The position numbers were made by a program, and so were the translations under genes. Shown one piece after another: positions 21,238 through 33,316 of a stretch of 64,000 nt of DNA (positions are counted from its first letter, which is position 1; each line of letters begins with the position of its first letter). Source of the DNA: Trifolium pratense (lineage: Eukaryota; Streptophyta; Magnoliopsida; Fabales; Fabaceae); the NCBI RefSeq assembly GCF_020283565.1, contig NC_060064.1, forward strand, positions 8,918,266 through 8,982,265, written 5' to 3'. The notes under the pieces were generated by a model. That model worked only from the letters and a program-made list of their open reading frames with translations. It ran no database searches and had not been told where the DNA came from.

Positions 21238-21849
21238 ACATATAAAGGGGCTTAAGTGGATCGGCCCGTTAAGTTTTATGGGCTACTAACCTAGGTCCGG
21301 CCTATTAGCAAAAGGCTACATGGTCCATGGGCCGATCTGATAAGCCGACCCGTCTAATTTCCATATTTTTTTTAATTTTAAAAAATAGATTCAATGGACA
21401 ATAAAACTACATATATATCACACGAATTAATATCCATATAAAAAAGTGGATGTCAATGATTTCATGAAAGATAATAAATACTACAAAACACCCACACAAA
21501 AGTAGAAAGATTTGTAGATGATGAATTACAAATTGCACCCTCAAAGATAATAAAGTTTAAGCTTACATCATAACCTAACAAATCAAAATACATGACAAAG
21601 TAAATTATAAATTAGGTAACTTCTCGGGATAAGTCTTTTGAACACTTGATTTTGCATACTATTAAACTTACCAAGCATAATAAAATAGAACAAATGATAC
21701 AACGTCTAACTTCTACCCGAAGAAGTGAAAGTCGATCTCCCAGACTTCGTTTGTATCACTGGAGCAAATTAGTTATTCGCCGATTTCAAAAACCCTAGAG
21801 GAGGAAGCTGTGAGCTGTTGTTTGTGCTTGATGTGTTGAGGTGGGAGTG
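21238..21849. other. AT-rich stretch with GGCC-rich repeat remnant
   Basis: Around 21245-21360 there are GGCCCG / GGGCCGAT phrases like those at 22490-22578 and 23880-23960, probably one broken MITE family. 21360-21849 is AT-rich with nothing recognised. Confidence 0.4.
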
Positions 21850-22327
21850 GTTATAGTGCATAAGCTTTTTCCTTATGCACCATGCATAAATAATGAAAAT
21901 TGCTTAACGCACCCCCCAAATTGCTTAGCGTCCCCACATATACTTAGCGCACCCCAGATTTTCTCGCGCGCCCCCTAAATTTTCTCGCGCGCCCCCCAAA
22001 ACCATTTTTGTTGCGGAATGATTTCACATTAGATGTACTTATAATGCCAAAACCATTTTTACAGTCGAATAGTTTTAGAGGGTTGTAATCCAAAACCATT
22101 CTGCTTGTGGAATGGTTTTGTGTGTTATTTATGTTGGGGGTGGGGGGGCGCTCAGCAATTTGGGGGTGCGCTAAGAAATTTGGGGGCGCGCTAAGTAAAC
22201 TGGGGGCGATAAGCAATTTGGGGGGTGCACTAAGCAATATGGGGGCGCATTAAGCATACTGGGGGCGCGCTAAGCAATCTGGGGTATTTATGCATGGTGT
22301 GCATAAACAAGGCTTATGCACCATAAC
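21850..22327. mobile_element. MITE with GTTATGGTGCATAAG termini
   Basis: Left end GTTATAGTGCATAAGC and right end GCTTATGCACCATAAC are inverted; the similarity extends about 45 bases. Inside are repeated GCGC-rich units of the form GGGGGCGCGCTAAGCAA in opposite orientation on the two sides. The centre holds a hairpin (AAACCATT, 10-base loop, AATGGTTT) like those at 31-34 kb. Superfamily not assigned; no clear TSD. Confidence 0.7.
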
Positions 22328-22489
22328 TTATGCCTGTTGAGGTTACTTGTTTTTGGACATTTCTTTTGTATTTGAGAGTCATTAAGTTTAGGTTCCTTGT
22401 TTTTTGCGTTTTCTTTTATAAAATTCATCATCCCAAATGAAACTTATTTTTTAAATTTTTATATCACAAATTTTTGTTTTAGTTTTTAT

Positions 22490-23965
22490 GGGCCGTCCCA
22501 CAAGCTGGTGAGCCAGCCCAGTACGATCCATGAAAAATATAGGCCCGATGGACCGGCCCATAAAGGCCGATTGTTTTTTGTAACGCCCCGACTATTGGAA
22601 AATTAATATTTTAATTAAAGTTTAGTTAGTTATTATTTTCCTAGCATTATTTGATTGATTTGGTGTGCCCAAATAATATTTAGAGAGTTTTAGTATGTTT
22701 AAGTAATAATTAAATATTTTTCAAAAAAAAAAAGTAATAATTAAATAAGAAAATAAAAATTGGAGAAAAGTCACGTAGAAATATACTCAGAAAAAAGTTA
22801 AAAACAAATAATTAAGAGACATGATCAAAATTTAAATTGAAACAAATCCCATGAGATTTCCCGTTTCTTTAGGAGAAAAAAAACCTAACCTTCCTCTATA
22901 AATAGAATGACCTGAGAACAAAAATAGGATTATCCAAACTTTCACAAGAGAAGAAACGAGAGTAGCACTGGGACTCACTAAACTTAGTGAATTTCTGCAT
23001 ACTAAGGTAAGGGGTTTGGTGAATCGCAAATTAAACTCGTATTAGCCGTAAGGACTTTATTTTCTAAGAATATATTTGTATACATTAGATTACGGTTCGG
23101 TCTGTATCATTATTTCATATAAAAACTAAACAAATAAATAGATTCATGCATCGGTTAGTAACTTAGTATATATATAAACAGTATGATCCTATATTTGTTA
23201 ATGAACTATATTATGCTTTAGTTTGATCCGTGAATATTAAGTTTTCCTAGGCTCTACTTTCTTGCATCAGTGGCTGGAAATATGAATAGAAATGTGTAAT
23301 AGTAAGTAGTGTGATTTATTTTGTCTAGGTCCAGCATATAGTAATTCATATCATACACCGTACATTGTTGGGTCCTAAATTATGTCGAGTCATGATTATT
23401 GTATTTAGTTTAAATGTCTCATAAATTGAGAAATTACGTTAAGGAACGATGTTAGGAATTACGTTGAGATAACATTTTTAATGAGTTGGGGAAACCATGA
23501 ATTTAAATGTTGAGCATTGTTGTGGTTTCCATGAATTATTTTCTTGTATATGTTTGATCATCCGAACGACGATGTTTATTGATGCTTCATTCTAATTGCA
23601 TTCCGATCTATTTTATTTGTGAATTCATCTCATCCTCGTTCTGGTTCGCACTACGATGTGCAATCGTAGGTTTTCAGGTATATGATGATGATGCTTAGCT
23701 CTGATTAGAAAGTCCTATGAGGGAACTCTACTTAAATTCAGTTGTTTATTAATGATTCTTGAAATATATTTTTCTCCATTTGAGATAACTTTAGCGCGTA
23801 ATACTCTTTTTGGAATAAATTGATTATTGATTTTGTAAAGAAAAAATCAAGGAGAAAATTAAGGGTGTTACATTTTTTCTTGCGCTTTTTGAGGCCCGGT
23901 CCATCTTAAAATACAGGGCTAGTGGGCCGGCTCAATAGTCCCGCCCATTTTTACAGCTCTAGCTA
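22490..23965. mobile_element. GGCC-rich MITE remnant, split by a solo LTR
   Basis: The segments 22490-22578 and 23878-23965 carry inverted GGCCGG / GGGCC phrases and a right terminus ending TTTTTACAGCTCTA, which looks like a hAT-type MITE end. The left end is uncertain. Confidence 0.4.
22579..23872 (+). repeat. Solo LTR, about 1.29 kb
   Basis: It runs from TGTAACGCCCCGA to ...GGGTGTTACA, flanked by TTTTT on both sides (22574-22578 and 23873-23877). No primer site, polypurine tract or internal region lies next to it. A TATA box, CTCTATAAATAGA, sits at 22895. The TGTAACG start and GTGTTACA end match the chromovirus LTR at 59626, so it is probably a distant relative left by LTR-LTR recombination. 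Confidence 0.8.
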
Positions 23966-24506
23966 CGTGCAATATCATTTGGTTTGGGTCTATGTGGCAA
24001 TTTGTGGTTGGGAATATTTTTTTTCCTACCTCTACAATTAACTCTCTACCCCCTACAAAAAACCCAATATTCTCATTATACCCTTTGTATTATTTTAGTT
24101 CACCCCTACATTTGAGCAAAGTTACAAACCGGAAAAATCAAACAATGAGTTTCGAATTTTAGCCACGGTTTAACTGTGGCTAAACTGGAAAATTTCGGAA
24201 TAGTTTAAACATGTGTTCTGGTAAGAAAATTGTAAACTGGAATGATTGTTGAAAAGTGTTCTGGTATAGTGTTAGCCACGGTTTAAGGGAATCCCAAAAA
24301 CATCAATCTTAGTACTCAAATTATCGGGAGTTAAATTGTACTAAGTTGTAACACTCATTCGCAAAACAGACATAACACAATTTCTATCCAAATCTGTGTT
24401 ATTATGATTTGGTTTCATTCTTTCCACCTCTTCATCTTCAACAATTGCCTTTGATTCATTCATTCATCAACACAATCCAAAAACCCTTCAACTTTTTTAC
24501 TTAATC

Positions 24507-24950
24507 ATGAGCTACCTCAATCTTTCTTGCAAAGCTCAATCTTACATCTCAACCTCAAATTCTCTATCATCATCATCAAAACCAAACAAAGACAAAGAAA
24601 AATCCATCAAGATCCAACAATTTCAATACAGTGATCTTGAAGCTGCAACAAAAAATTTCTCAGACAACAAGCTTCTAGGTAAAGGTACCATGGTTATGTC
24701 TACAAAGCAATTGTTCATGGTAAACTTGTAGCTATAAAAAGAACATCTAGACCTCGCTCTCTTCTCAATAAACAGACCCATCTCATCATCTTCAACTGAA
24801 ATCACCAATGAAGTTGATAACAAAATTGATATTTTGTAGAAAATTCAAAGTCCCAGGTTGGTTAATCTTGTTGGGTTTACAAATGATTCAAAAGATACAC
24901 TAAGTTTGAGTACTAAGATTGATGTTTTCAGTTTTGGGATTTCCAGATTT
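24507..24950 (+). pseudogene. Receptor-like Ser/Thr kinase fragment (captured)
   Basis: It begins at ATG 24507 with MSYLNLSCKAQSYISTS and a Ser-rich stretch, then FQYSDLEAATKNFSDNKLLGKG, the start of a kinase domain with an incomplete glycine loop. The frame then breaks; in other frames VAIKR-like text (the ATP-anchoring Lys region), VNLVGFTND and finally KIDVFSFGI follow. The last motif belongs to kinase subdomain IX, so the catalytic loop and activation segment were deleted. The layout resembles short membrane-free kinases with an N-terminal MGYLSC-type start. Non-functional. Confidence 0.8.
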
Positions 24951-24966
24951 TATATTTAGCCACGGT

Positions 24967-25382
24967 TAGGGTTGGGAATAAGCCAGGCGGCCTACAAGCG
25001 CCTTCGGCCTGACCTGTGTAAGCCTGGCCTGAACTATTTATTAAAAATGTCAGGCTTAGGCTTTGAAAAAAGTCTGTTTACATAAATAGGTCAGGTTCAT
25101 GCTTCTAAAAAATCCTACAAAGCCTGATGGCCAGACTTATAAAAATTTAAATGTGAAATAGTCTTTTAAGGTCTGTTTAGCCTATTTAAAAAGACTATAT
25201 AGAGACATTTATGTAACACAGGCTTTTAAATAGGCTACAAGGTCAGGTCATACTTTAAAAAGGCTCAGGCCAGGCCAAAATAAATAGCATTTGATAGGTC
25301 GTAGGCCAGGCTCAGGCCTGAAGAAAAATTGTAGGCCAGGCTCATGCCTATCAAAGCCTGGCCTGGCCTGTTCCCAACCCTA
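24967..25382. mobile_element. hAT MITE nested in Pack-MULE
   Basis: Ends TAGGGTTGGGAA and TTCCCAACCCTA, flanked by the 8-bp TSD GCCACGGT (24959-24966 and 25383-25390). The interior is built of AGGCCTGGCC-like words. 416 bp, no coding. Confidence 0.9.
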
Positions 25383-25838
25383 GCCACGGTTAAATCGTGG
25401 GTAACACTTTACCGGAAAACTTTTTTATATTTGTTCCGGTTTGCAATTTTCTTACCGAAAAACATGTTTAAACTATTTCGAAATTTTCCAGTAAACTTCA
25501 AGACTCATTGTTTGATTTTTCCAGTTTGTAATTTTGCTCAAATATAGGGGTGAACTAAAATAATACAAAGGGTATAATGGGAATAATGAGTTTTTTTGTA
25601 GGGGTAGAGGGTTAAATGTTGGGGTAGGGAAAAAAAATTTCTGTGTGGTTGGATGATGTAGCTTTGTTGTGGTGGGCCAAATGGGGTAAAACATTGGATT
25701 TGACTGTAGTGGTTGGTTGGTCTCCTAGCCTTGTAACTAGAAGTCAATTACCATACGAAAAATTCTTAGGTGAGTCATCATTTAAGCATTAATCGTTGGG
25801 CACAATCAATTAAATTATTACAACTCATTAATATATTA

Positions 25839-26913
25839 CTCCCTCTGTCTCAAAATATAAAAACTATTTTGACTACTGCATGTATGTCAACGCACAATTT
25901 TGATCACTAATATCTTTAATTCTCTATTAATAAAAAGGCTAAATTGCAGTTTTGGCCCCCCACGTTTCATAATTGTGCGATTTTGGCCCCCCACGTTTCA
26001 AATGTGCGATTTTGGCCCCCCACGTTTCATAATTGTGCGATTTTGGCCCCCCACGTTTCAAATGTGCGATTTTGGTCCCCCACGTTTGCCCCATTTTGCA
26101 TTTCTTGGTCCCCGTTGACTATTTTGACCAAAAAATTGATGACATGGAATATTTTTTACACGTGTCTTAATTGTATTGGCCAACCAAAATTTATTATTAT
26201 TTTTTTAAAAAAAAATAATCAAGGAAAGGTCACGTGATTTTTTTTTTTGGGGGTTAATTTTTTTTTTCCGGCAATGTCCTTTTGTATAATGAATGAATAT
26301 TTTGAATTTGAAATATTTTGAATTATGATTTTTTTGTTAAACCAATTAATGAGACCAAGTTTTTAGATTCTGGTTTTTCAATATAGCATAATCAATTCTT
26401 GAAACCAATTAATGAGAATTTGGTAGAAGCAAGTGCATCAACATAATATTTGTGGTGGAGAATAATGTTCTTGAAAATGTCATGTGACCTATCCTTTTTT
26501 TTTTAAAAAAAATAATAATAAATTTTGGTTGACCAATACAATTAAGACACGTGTAAAAAATATTCCATGTCATCAATTTTTTGGTCAAAATAGTCAACGG
26601 GGACCAAGAAATGCAAAAGGGGGCAAACGTGGGGGACCAAAATCGCATATTTGAAACGTGGGGGGCCAAAATCGCACATTTGAAACGTGGGGGGCCAAAA
26701 TCGCACAATTATGAAACGTGGGGGGCCAAAACTGCAATTTAGCCTAATAAAAATTATAAAAACTTGATATTTTGAAAATATTCATCAAAACAAATCAAAC
26801 AAGATCTTATATGCTAATATTTAAATTCATATATTATTAAAAAAATACAGTCAAAATAAGATAAGTAAATAGTGTCATTTAGTCAAAATAACTCTTATAA
26901 AATAGGACGTGAG
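25839..26913. mobile_element. Stowaway-like MITE with nested insertion
   Basis: Left end CTCCCTCTGTCTCAAAATATAAAAAC and right end ...TTATAAAATAGGACGTGAG are inverted, flanked by TA. A related copy starts at 43100. It is interrupted by the Mutator MITE at 25937-26744. Confidence 0.75.
25937..26744. mobile_element. Mutator-type MITE with GGGGGCCAAAA repeats
   Basis: TIR starts GGCTAAATTGCAGTTTTGG; the arms of about 300 bp carry tandem units of TTTTGGCCCCCCACGTTTC. The flanking 9-bp TSD is TAATAAAAA (25928-25936 and 26745-26753). The related Stowaway copy at 43100 has a single TAATAAAAA in that place (minus strand near 43275), an empty site that proves the insertion. Confidence 0.92.
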
Positions 26914-27753
26914 TAAATAATTGATAGTTTTATCATCACTTCTTTCAAGTGGATTCTTTATTATATTAAGGAGTATGGACTAAAGGGAGTATTCAATTAC
27001 ATCAAATTTGGGGCGAACAAAAATAATGAATCTGCAACTAAAAGCAAAATGTTAGTAAGTTAATCATGAATTGCAATGAAACAACTAAATCCATTCCTTT
27101 TTCTTTCTTTCTTTTTTTCATTAACTCTCTGATTTTTTGAGGAAGGAGTCTCTAATAATCTAGAGTTCAGCCGTAAGATTAGTAAATTCGTAAAGTCTGG
27201 CTGAAAATTATTTTAATCAAGAATCGACTTCGGGTTCTCCCGAACGATCCGTCATAAAATAAGCTCATTAATCACTTGAATTCAATATTTTGGTTAGAAC
27301 TAAATTCATTCTTCATGTTTAACATTACTATGGAACTAATAGTTAAGGAAATAAAAATGGAAATAAAAACAAAGTATTATTGGGATCATTACTCTAGAAA
27401 TATTGTTTAGGATTTTTCATATTATATTATATATAATGGAAGTCAAGTTGACGAAGGCATCGATTTTTGGAATCATATACAACTTTCAAATTCAATAACG
27501 TATAGTCATCTTCTTACTCTCTTATTGAATAGCTGGGAAAAAGAAGATACCATATTTTAGACTAAACTACACAAAAGGAGAGTGACAAAATTTCACAAAA
27601 ATAGAAAATAAATAAATAAAAGGGAATATGTTAAAAGTGTCTAATACAAATATATATAAAGAAAAAACAAATAAGATAAAAATACTCAATCACACAAATA
27701 ATTGATAGACGTGGACAAAAATTTCCCTTGAAAGAGGTTTTCAATTATCAAAA
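26914..27753. other. AT-rich gap
   Basis: No gene, RNA or clear repeat seen. One scrap near 27120-27260 reads like a remnant, without assignable motifs. Confidence 0.4.
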
Positions 27754-29549
27754 CTAGAACATCGACCCGTGCAGTGCACAAGTCTGATTAGCCGTAAATT
27801 ATATAATGATTAAATAAGATATGATAATTCCAATAATGTAAGATATATGAAAAAAATTGAGTAACATTAAACGATAGTTCAACAATTATTTTGGAAAAAT
27901 ATTCGTACAAAGAAAATTATGTTATATTACGGAAGACTTCCTTATAAACCACATTCGAAGTCTTAGTCGTATCTTCACGGTCGTCATCGATGATCAATAT
28001 TTCTAATCATTTTCTAGAAGTAACTCTTGAAATTGTAACATACAACTGACCATGTGAAAACACTGGCGACGGAAGATATATCCCAACATGCTTTAAAGAT
28101 TTTCCATGACTCTTATTAATAGTCATCGCAAAAGAAATCATTATAGGAAATTGTCACCGTTGAAATTTAAAAGGAATTCTTACGTCAGATGGTGTCAGAG
28201 AAAATCAAGGTATGAAAACCTAATCACCAATATTATTTCCAGAAATAATTTTTCCTTCAAGAGCGCGTTTTCTCAATCTTGTAATAATAAGTCTTGTTCC
28301 ATTGCATAATCCTAATTTTTTATTCAACTTGTGATTTGGAAGTCCCGACGTAGAAATCGTGTTCAAAAATTCGGGAGTATGAACATCATCCACTGTTTGA
28401 CCGTCTACATTTTGTGTGAGTGGAGTTAGAGTATCATAACTCAAATATGTTTTTTCTTCACCAGGAATTAAATCCAACATATAATCATTTATTGTGTCGA
28501 CTATTGAATTTTTAGGAGCTAGTATAGCTCTATTTTGGAAATACGTTATATCGTTCATGTTTTGTAAAAGTTGGGGATAAATACTTTCAACGATAGAAGC
28601 AAGAGGATCACCTGAATTTGGAATCAATAAATTTGATGGAATGTCAAGTTCTAAATCATTGTCGTTGTCATCTCCAATTTCTCCATCGCCAGCACCCAAA
28701 ACTCATTCAGAAAACAATCTTCTTTGTTCAACGTCTGCACTCGAAGCACCACCGAAAAGCCTCATGTTTTTACTCAATGTTAAAACTTCACAAAAATCCC
28801 AAAGAACCGAAGAATTAATAGTAGCATGAACAACTTCTGGCATTGTACCTTTGGGTATTACTGGTAGAATTTGTCTAAAATCTCCGCCAAAAACAACAAC
28901 TTTTCCACCGAAGGGAACATGTTTATTTTTTTCATCAACAGACTTGAGAATATATTTTAAAGTTCGATCAACAGCTTCGAAACAGTGTTTGTGCATCATT
29001 GGTGCTTCATCCCATATAATGAGCCTTGCTTTTTGTATTAATAGCGCCAAAGGGCTTTTAGGAACTATGGTACATGGTGAAAACTCATCAACATTTAGAG
29101 GAATACAAAACATTGAATGTGTTATTCTACCGCCAGGTATAAGCAATGCATCAATCTCACTTGAGGCAACTGTTAAAACTATCTCACCTTTTGAGCGTAA
29201 TGCGGCTGACATGGCCTTCCAGATAAATGTCCTCCCTGTATCGCCATAACCATAGAAAAAAACACACCAGGTTTGTTTTCGTTAACTCTTGTCATGATTG
29301 TGTCATATACTTTACGTTGCTCTAAAGTCATAGTTGACATCAATCTAACATGTTCCTCAGCTAATGATTTTCTGTTATAATTCAATTCGTCGTGTATTAA
29401 ACTATTTTGTATATCAGGAACTAATAATGTGTCTGCTCTAGGCAACGGAGGATAATCTTTTAAAGTCTTCCCACAACTACGTAAGATCATCTCAATATTT
29501 GCTATTGCATATTGTATTAATTGATCATCGGTTAATATTAAATCTGCAA
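27754..29549 (-). mobile_element. Helitron, 3' part
   Basis: The minus strand carries Helitron helicase remnants followed by a typical 3' terminus: a small hairpin GTGCACTGCAC (27780-27769), then GGGTCGATGTT and CTAG at 27757-27754, followed by T. The 5' part, including the Rep domain and TC terminus, is not recognisable to the right of 29549. Confidence 0.8.
27919..29549 (-). pseudogene. Helitron PIF1-like helicase, decayed
   Basis: On the minus strand an acceptor ...TTGCAG precedes DLILTDDQLIQYAIANIE, then LRSCGKTLKDYPPLP, the usual Helitron lead-in. The Walker A region reads GYGDTGRT where PIF1 helicases have GxxGTGKT, and a 1-bp frameshift in a T-run just before it (about 29262) breaks the frame. 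Walker B is IIWDEAPM, followed by VVVFGGDFRQILPVI. The frame then continues with stops at 28703, 28220 and several downstream to the C-terminal motif [12 protein letters not shown] near 27990. The N-terminal Rep/HUH part is missing. A dead copy. Confidence 0.85.
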
Positions 29550-30635
29550 TGTTAAAATCAAAATAATGAATGTGATTAGTGACATGACTATGGTTGTGTT
29601 TGGTTGTATTGCAAAAAAAAATTGATTTAGCAGAATTGAGTTTGATAATAACTTTTCAAATCACACGTGATAATAACTTTCCAAATCTCACATGATAATT
29701 ATTCTCTAAATTTATGATCCGGTAGAAAAAAAACATTGATTAGGAAAGACATAAAAATATTTCGTGATGAATAATACAGTCAACAATAATTTTGATATGA
29801 TATACTTTTAAAATTGATGGTGCTTATCAATTATTGCACATAATTTTAATCACAATTGGTATACTTGCCATAGTGGTTGGAAATATTGTTTTGCATTGAA
29901 GGGTTGCGGGTTCGAATCCTAATCAAGACAAAATTGTATTATTTTTTAATAAAAATTGCAAGATAAAATGGAGGGAAAATAGGGAAAACAAATTAGGGTT
30001 TATGGTTTGCTTGTGTATACAAACTTATAATATAAAAGATTAACGAGGTTTGGTTTTGTTATGTTGATTAGTGTAATTACCCTTTATGTTATATCTAGAT
30101 AGCATCTAAAAGTATTTTTGAATTGTACGAATGGAATCACACTTTATATCTTTTATAATTTTATTTTTTCTTATAAAGAAAAAGAGATTTTGTTTGAGTA
30201 TGAAGCAGGTAATCAAAACCGGACTGATCATCAAACCGGTAAGTTTATCGGTTCAAGATTCAATTGATTGGATCATGGTTCAATCGGGTCGGACCGTTTT
30301 TAATTAAATATATTTTTTAATTATTATATAAATATAAATATATAAATAATTACTTAATATTCCCCAGTTTCACACATTAAAAAGATAAAATGTCATAACT
30401 TAAATATAAAATAAAACTTTAATACATTAGACATAAAATTTCTAATTCAGACCAAATTAAAAATTACATACTAAACTAAGTTCTAAAAAATATTCATTGA
30501 CTATAAAATTAGAATCATACAAAATATATAATATAATATTTATTGACTATTAAAATTAGATGCAAAATATCAAAACTATTAACAAAAACAAAGAAGCAAA
30601 ATATCAAAAGGGAAATATAAACATAAAAAAAGTGA
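29550..30635. other. AT-rich gap
   Basis: Contains the SINE-like segment at 29862-29925 and a CCGGTT-rich scrap near 30210-30300 that looks like a MITE remnant. Otherwise nothing recognised. Confidence 0.4.
29862..29925 (+). repeat. SINE-like tRNA-derived segment
   Basis: TTGCCATAGTGG resembles a polymerase III box A, and GGTTCGAATCC, about 40 bases later, is a perfect box B. No foldable full tRNA was found, so a SINE head is the better reading. Confidence 0.45.
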
Positions 30636-32251
30636 GGCTAAAAATATTTTTTAGACCCTAGTTAGGTCTAAGTTAGCAAGGTGCACCTTTTCAATTGGAC
30701 CAAAATACCCATTCTTTTTAATTAATTAACCAAAATACCCATTAATAGACGCGGATCCAGTGTCGCGCGCGTACCGAAGGACCATGGTTACAGACCGTTG
30801 ATTTCCATCAGACAGCCAAGATCTGATCTCATCAAGACTGTCTGATCAATCCGACAGCCCAGATAATCCTGATCCATCAGATTCCAGCGCGTGCGCCACA
30901 CTGGATTACACCCTGGGGAGAGAAAAATTTGTTTTTTAAAAGTAGGACACGTGTCACACAATGGTTGGCTGGACGTGATTTTTGTTCATTTAATACTTTG
31001 AACTCAATTATTTCGTTGTAAATTAATTTTTTTTTTTTTTTTTATACCAAAATTCATAATTTTTTTTTTCTACAAATAGAGACTTGGTTCGTTTGATTTG
31101 GACACCGAAAAAAAAATTCAATTTTTCACTACCTTAATCTCATTTTTTGTCTACTAAATACGTTAGTTGTGTGTTGTAATTTAACACGCACCACTCAACC
31201 AACTCACTGAAACCATTATACCAGGAAAATAGTAGATAATATTCTGGAACTTTTGGTATATTTTATGAAATTTTTGGAGACCTGAAACTATTTTTAGTTA
31301 ATTAAATGAGATAAAACGGTAATTAAAAACTAATGTTTGCTTCTGAAACCATTTTACTGGTAGAATGGTTGCACATAGTTGTATTCTGAAACCATTTTAT
31401 TGGTAGAATGGTTTCAATGAGTAATTTATTAATTGTGTTTGCTTCTGAAACCATTTATCTGGTACAATGGTTTCAGAGAGTTGTAATCTGAAACCATTTT
31501 GCTGGTAGAATGGTTTCAGTAAGTTGATTATTAGTTATTTGCTTCTGAAACCATTTAGCTTGTAGAATGGTTGCACATAGTTGTACTCTGAAACTATTTT
31601 ACTGGTAGAATGGTTTCAGTGAGTAATTTTATTAATTGTGTTTTGCTTCTGAAACCATTTAGCTGGTAGAATGGTTTCAGAGATTTGTACTCTGAAACCA
31701 TTTTCCTGGTAGAATGGTTTCAGTGAGTTGATGTAAGGTAGTGAAAAATGAGATTAAGGTAGTGAAAAATTGGGTTTTTTTTTCTGTGTCCAAATCAAAC
31801 GAACCAAGTCTCTATTTGTAGAGAAAAAAAAATTATGAATTTTGGTATAAAAAAAAATAAAAAATTAATTTACAACGAAATAATTGAGTTCAAAGTATTA
31901 AATGGAAAAAAATCACGCCCAGCCAATCAGACAGCGACACGTGTCCTGCTTTTAAAAAGTAGATTCTTTTCTCTCCAGGGTGTAATCCAGTGTGGTGCAC
32001 GCTCTGGAATCTGATGGATTCGGATGATCTGGGCTGTCTGATTGATCAGACAGTCTTGATGAGATCAGATCTTGGCTGTCTGATGGAAATCAACGGCCTG
32101 TAACCATGGTCCTGCGGTACGCGCGCGACACTGGATCCGCGTCCATTGATGGTAATTTGGTTAATTAATTAAAAAGAATGGGTATTTTGGTCCAACTGAA
32201 AAGGTGCACTTTGCTAATTTAGACCCAACTGGGTCTAAATTAGCAGCCCCC
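30636..32251. mobile_element. Foldback element, copy 1
   Basis: The left half (from TTAGACCCTAGTTAGG at 30651) is repeated in inverted orientation in the right half (to CTGGGTCTAAATTAGCAGCCCC near 32250). The arms are about 650 bp and include CAGACAGCC, GGATCCAGTGTCGCGCGCGTAC and CCATGGTTACAG segments. The centre is a hairpin minisatellite (31330-31725). No ORF. Ends are approximate. Confidence 0.75.
31330..31725. repeat. Hairpin minisatellite, copy 1
   Basis: About nine near-palindromes of the form GAAACCATT, a loop of about 10 bases (TTGCTGGTAG type), AATGGTTTC, spaced 50-60 bases apart by TTGTA/TTGATTATTAG linkers. Confidence 0.85.
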
Positions 32252-33045
32252 TATATATATATAGGGGTTTTCTAACTTAGACCCTAGTTAGGTCTAAGTT
32301 AGCAAGGTGCACCTTTTGAGTTGGACCAAAATACCCATTCTTTTAATTTTTGAAAGAATAGAGCAACAGGGGCATTTCTGTAATTTTACATAAAAAAAAA
32401 AATAATGACACGCGCCCCCACCTTCTTAAAAATTAATAGACGTGGATCCAGTGTCGCGCGCGTACGGAAGGACCATGGTTACAGACCGTTGATTTCCATC
32501 AGACAGCCAAGATGTGATCTCATTAAGGCTGTCTGATTGATCAGACAGCCCAGATCATCCTACCATCTTGTCTGCGCCACACTAGATTATAAGCTGGAGA
32601 GAGAAAATTTTACTTTTGAAAAAGGCAGCCACGTGTCAGCATATGAATGGGTCTGCGTGATTTTTTCCATTTTATGCTTTAAACTCGATTATTTCGTCGT
32701 AAATTAATTTTTTATTTTTTAATTTTTATACCAGAATTCATAATTTTTTTTTCTCTACAAATAGAGACTTGGTTTGTTTGATTTGGACACCGAAAAAAAA
32801 ACGCAATTTTTCACTACTTTAAACTCGATTATTTCGTCGTAAATTAATTTTTTATTTTTTGTTTTTTATACCAAAATTCATAATTTTTTTTTCTCTACAA
32901 ATAGAGATTTGGTTCGTTCGATTTGGACACCGAAAAAAAAAAAACGCAATTTTTCACTACCTTAAATGAGATAAAACGATAATGGTAAAAACTAATGTTT
33001 GCTATTCTGAGAACCATTTATCTGGTACAATGGTTCATCAGAGAG

Positions 33046-33290
33046 TTCAGAATGAGATCTTCTCCTATACTTAGCCCTGTGTTTTTAGGTAATGGTCCTT
33101 ATCCAGGACTTCTACCTACTGCTAGGAGAGTTTATCTGACCGTGTTAGGAGTAGATGGATCGGTAACTATGGTAGCCATGTTGACAACAAGAAGCTATTT
33201 CAACTCAACTTGGATAAGATCAAAAGTGGTGAAGATACGAGGACTACATTGATGATAAAGAATATCACAAATAAGTATGAATGATTAACT
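33046..33290 (+). pseudogene. MEI2-like RNA-binding protein fragment (captured)
   Basis: One frame reads MRSSPILSPVFLGNGPYPGLLPT; after a frameshift another gives NYGSHVDNKKLFQLNLDK, IKSGEDTRTTLMIKN and ITNKYE, then a stop. The run GEDTRTTLMIKNIxNKY is the conserved entry of the C-terminal RRM of MEI2-like proteins, and GNGPYPGL plus a basic RSR stretch precede it in that family. Only about 80 codons are present, without introns in between. The source gene is not in the window. Confidence 0.78.
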
Positions 33291-33316
33291 CATAGCAATG
33301 CTTGTTTATTATTAAT

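Larger units (their letters stand above)
24012..25643. mobile_element. Pack-MULE with captured kinase fragment
   Basis: Long inverted ends of over 200 bp (24012-24260 against 25400-25643), flanked by a 9-bp TSD TGTGGTTGG (24003-24011 and 25644-25652), as expected for Mutator. The terminal text CCTACCCCAACA-like is shared with the autonomous element at 52210-58396. The cargo is a piece of a receptor-like kinase gene. A hAT MITE is nested at 24967-25382. Confidence 0.88.

Noticed and set aside
25900..26708. ORFs made of repeated FGPPRF / ILAPHVSN units
   Set aside because: Simple translation of the tandem GGCCCCCCACGTTTC units of a MITE in several frames; not coding.
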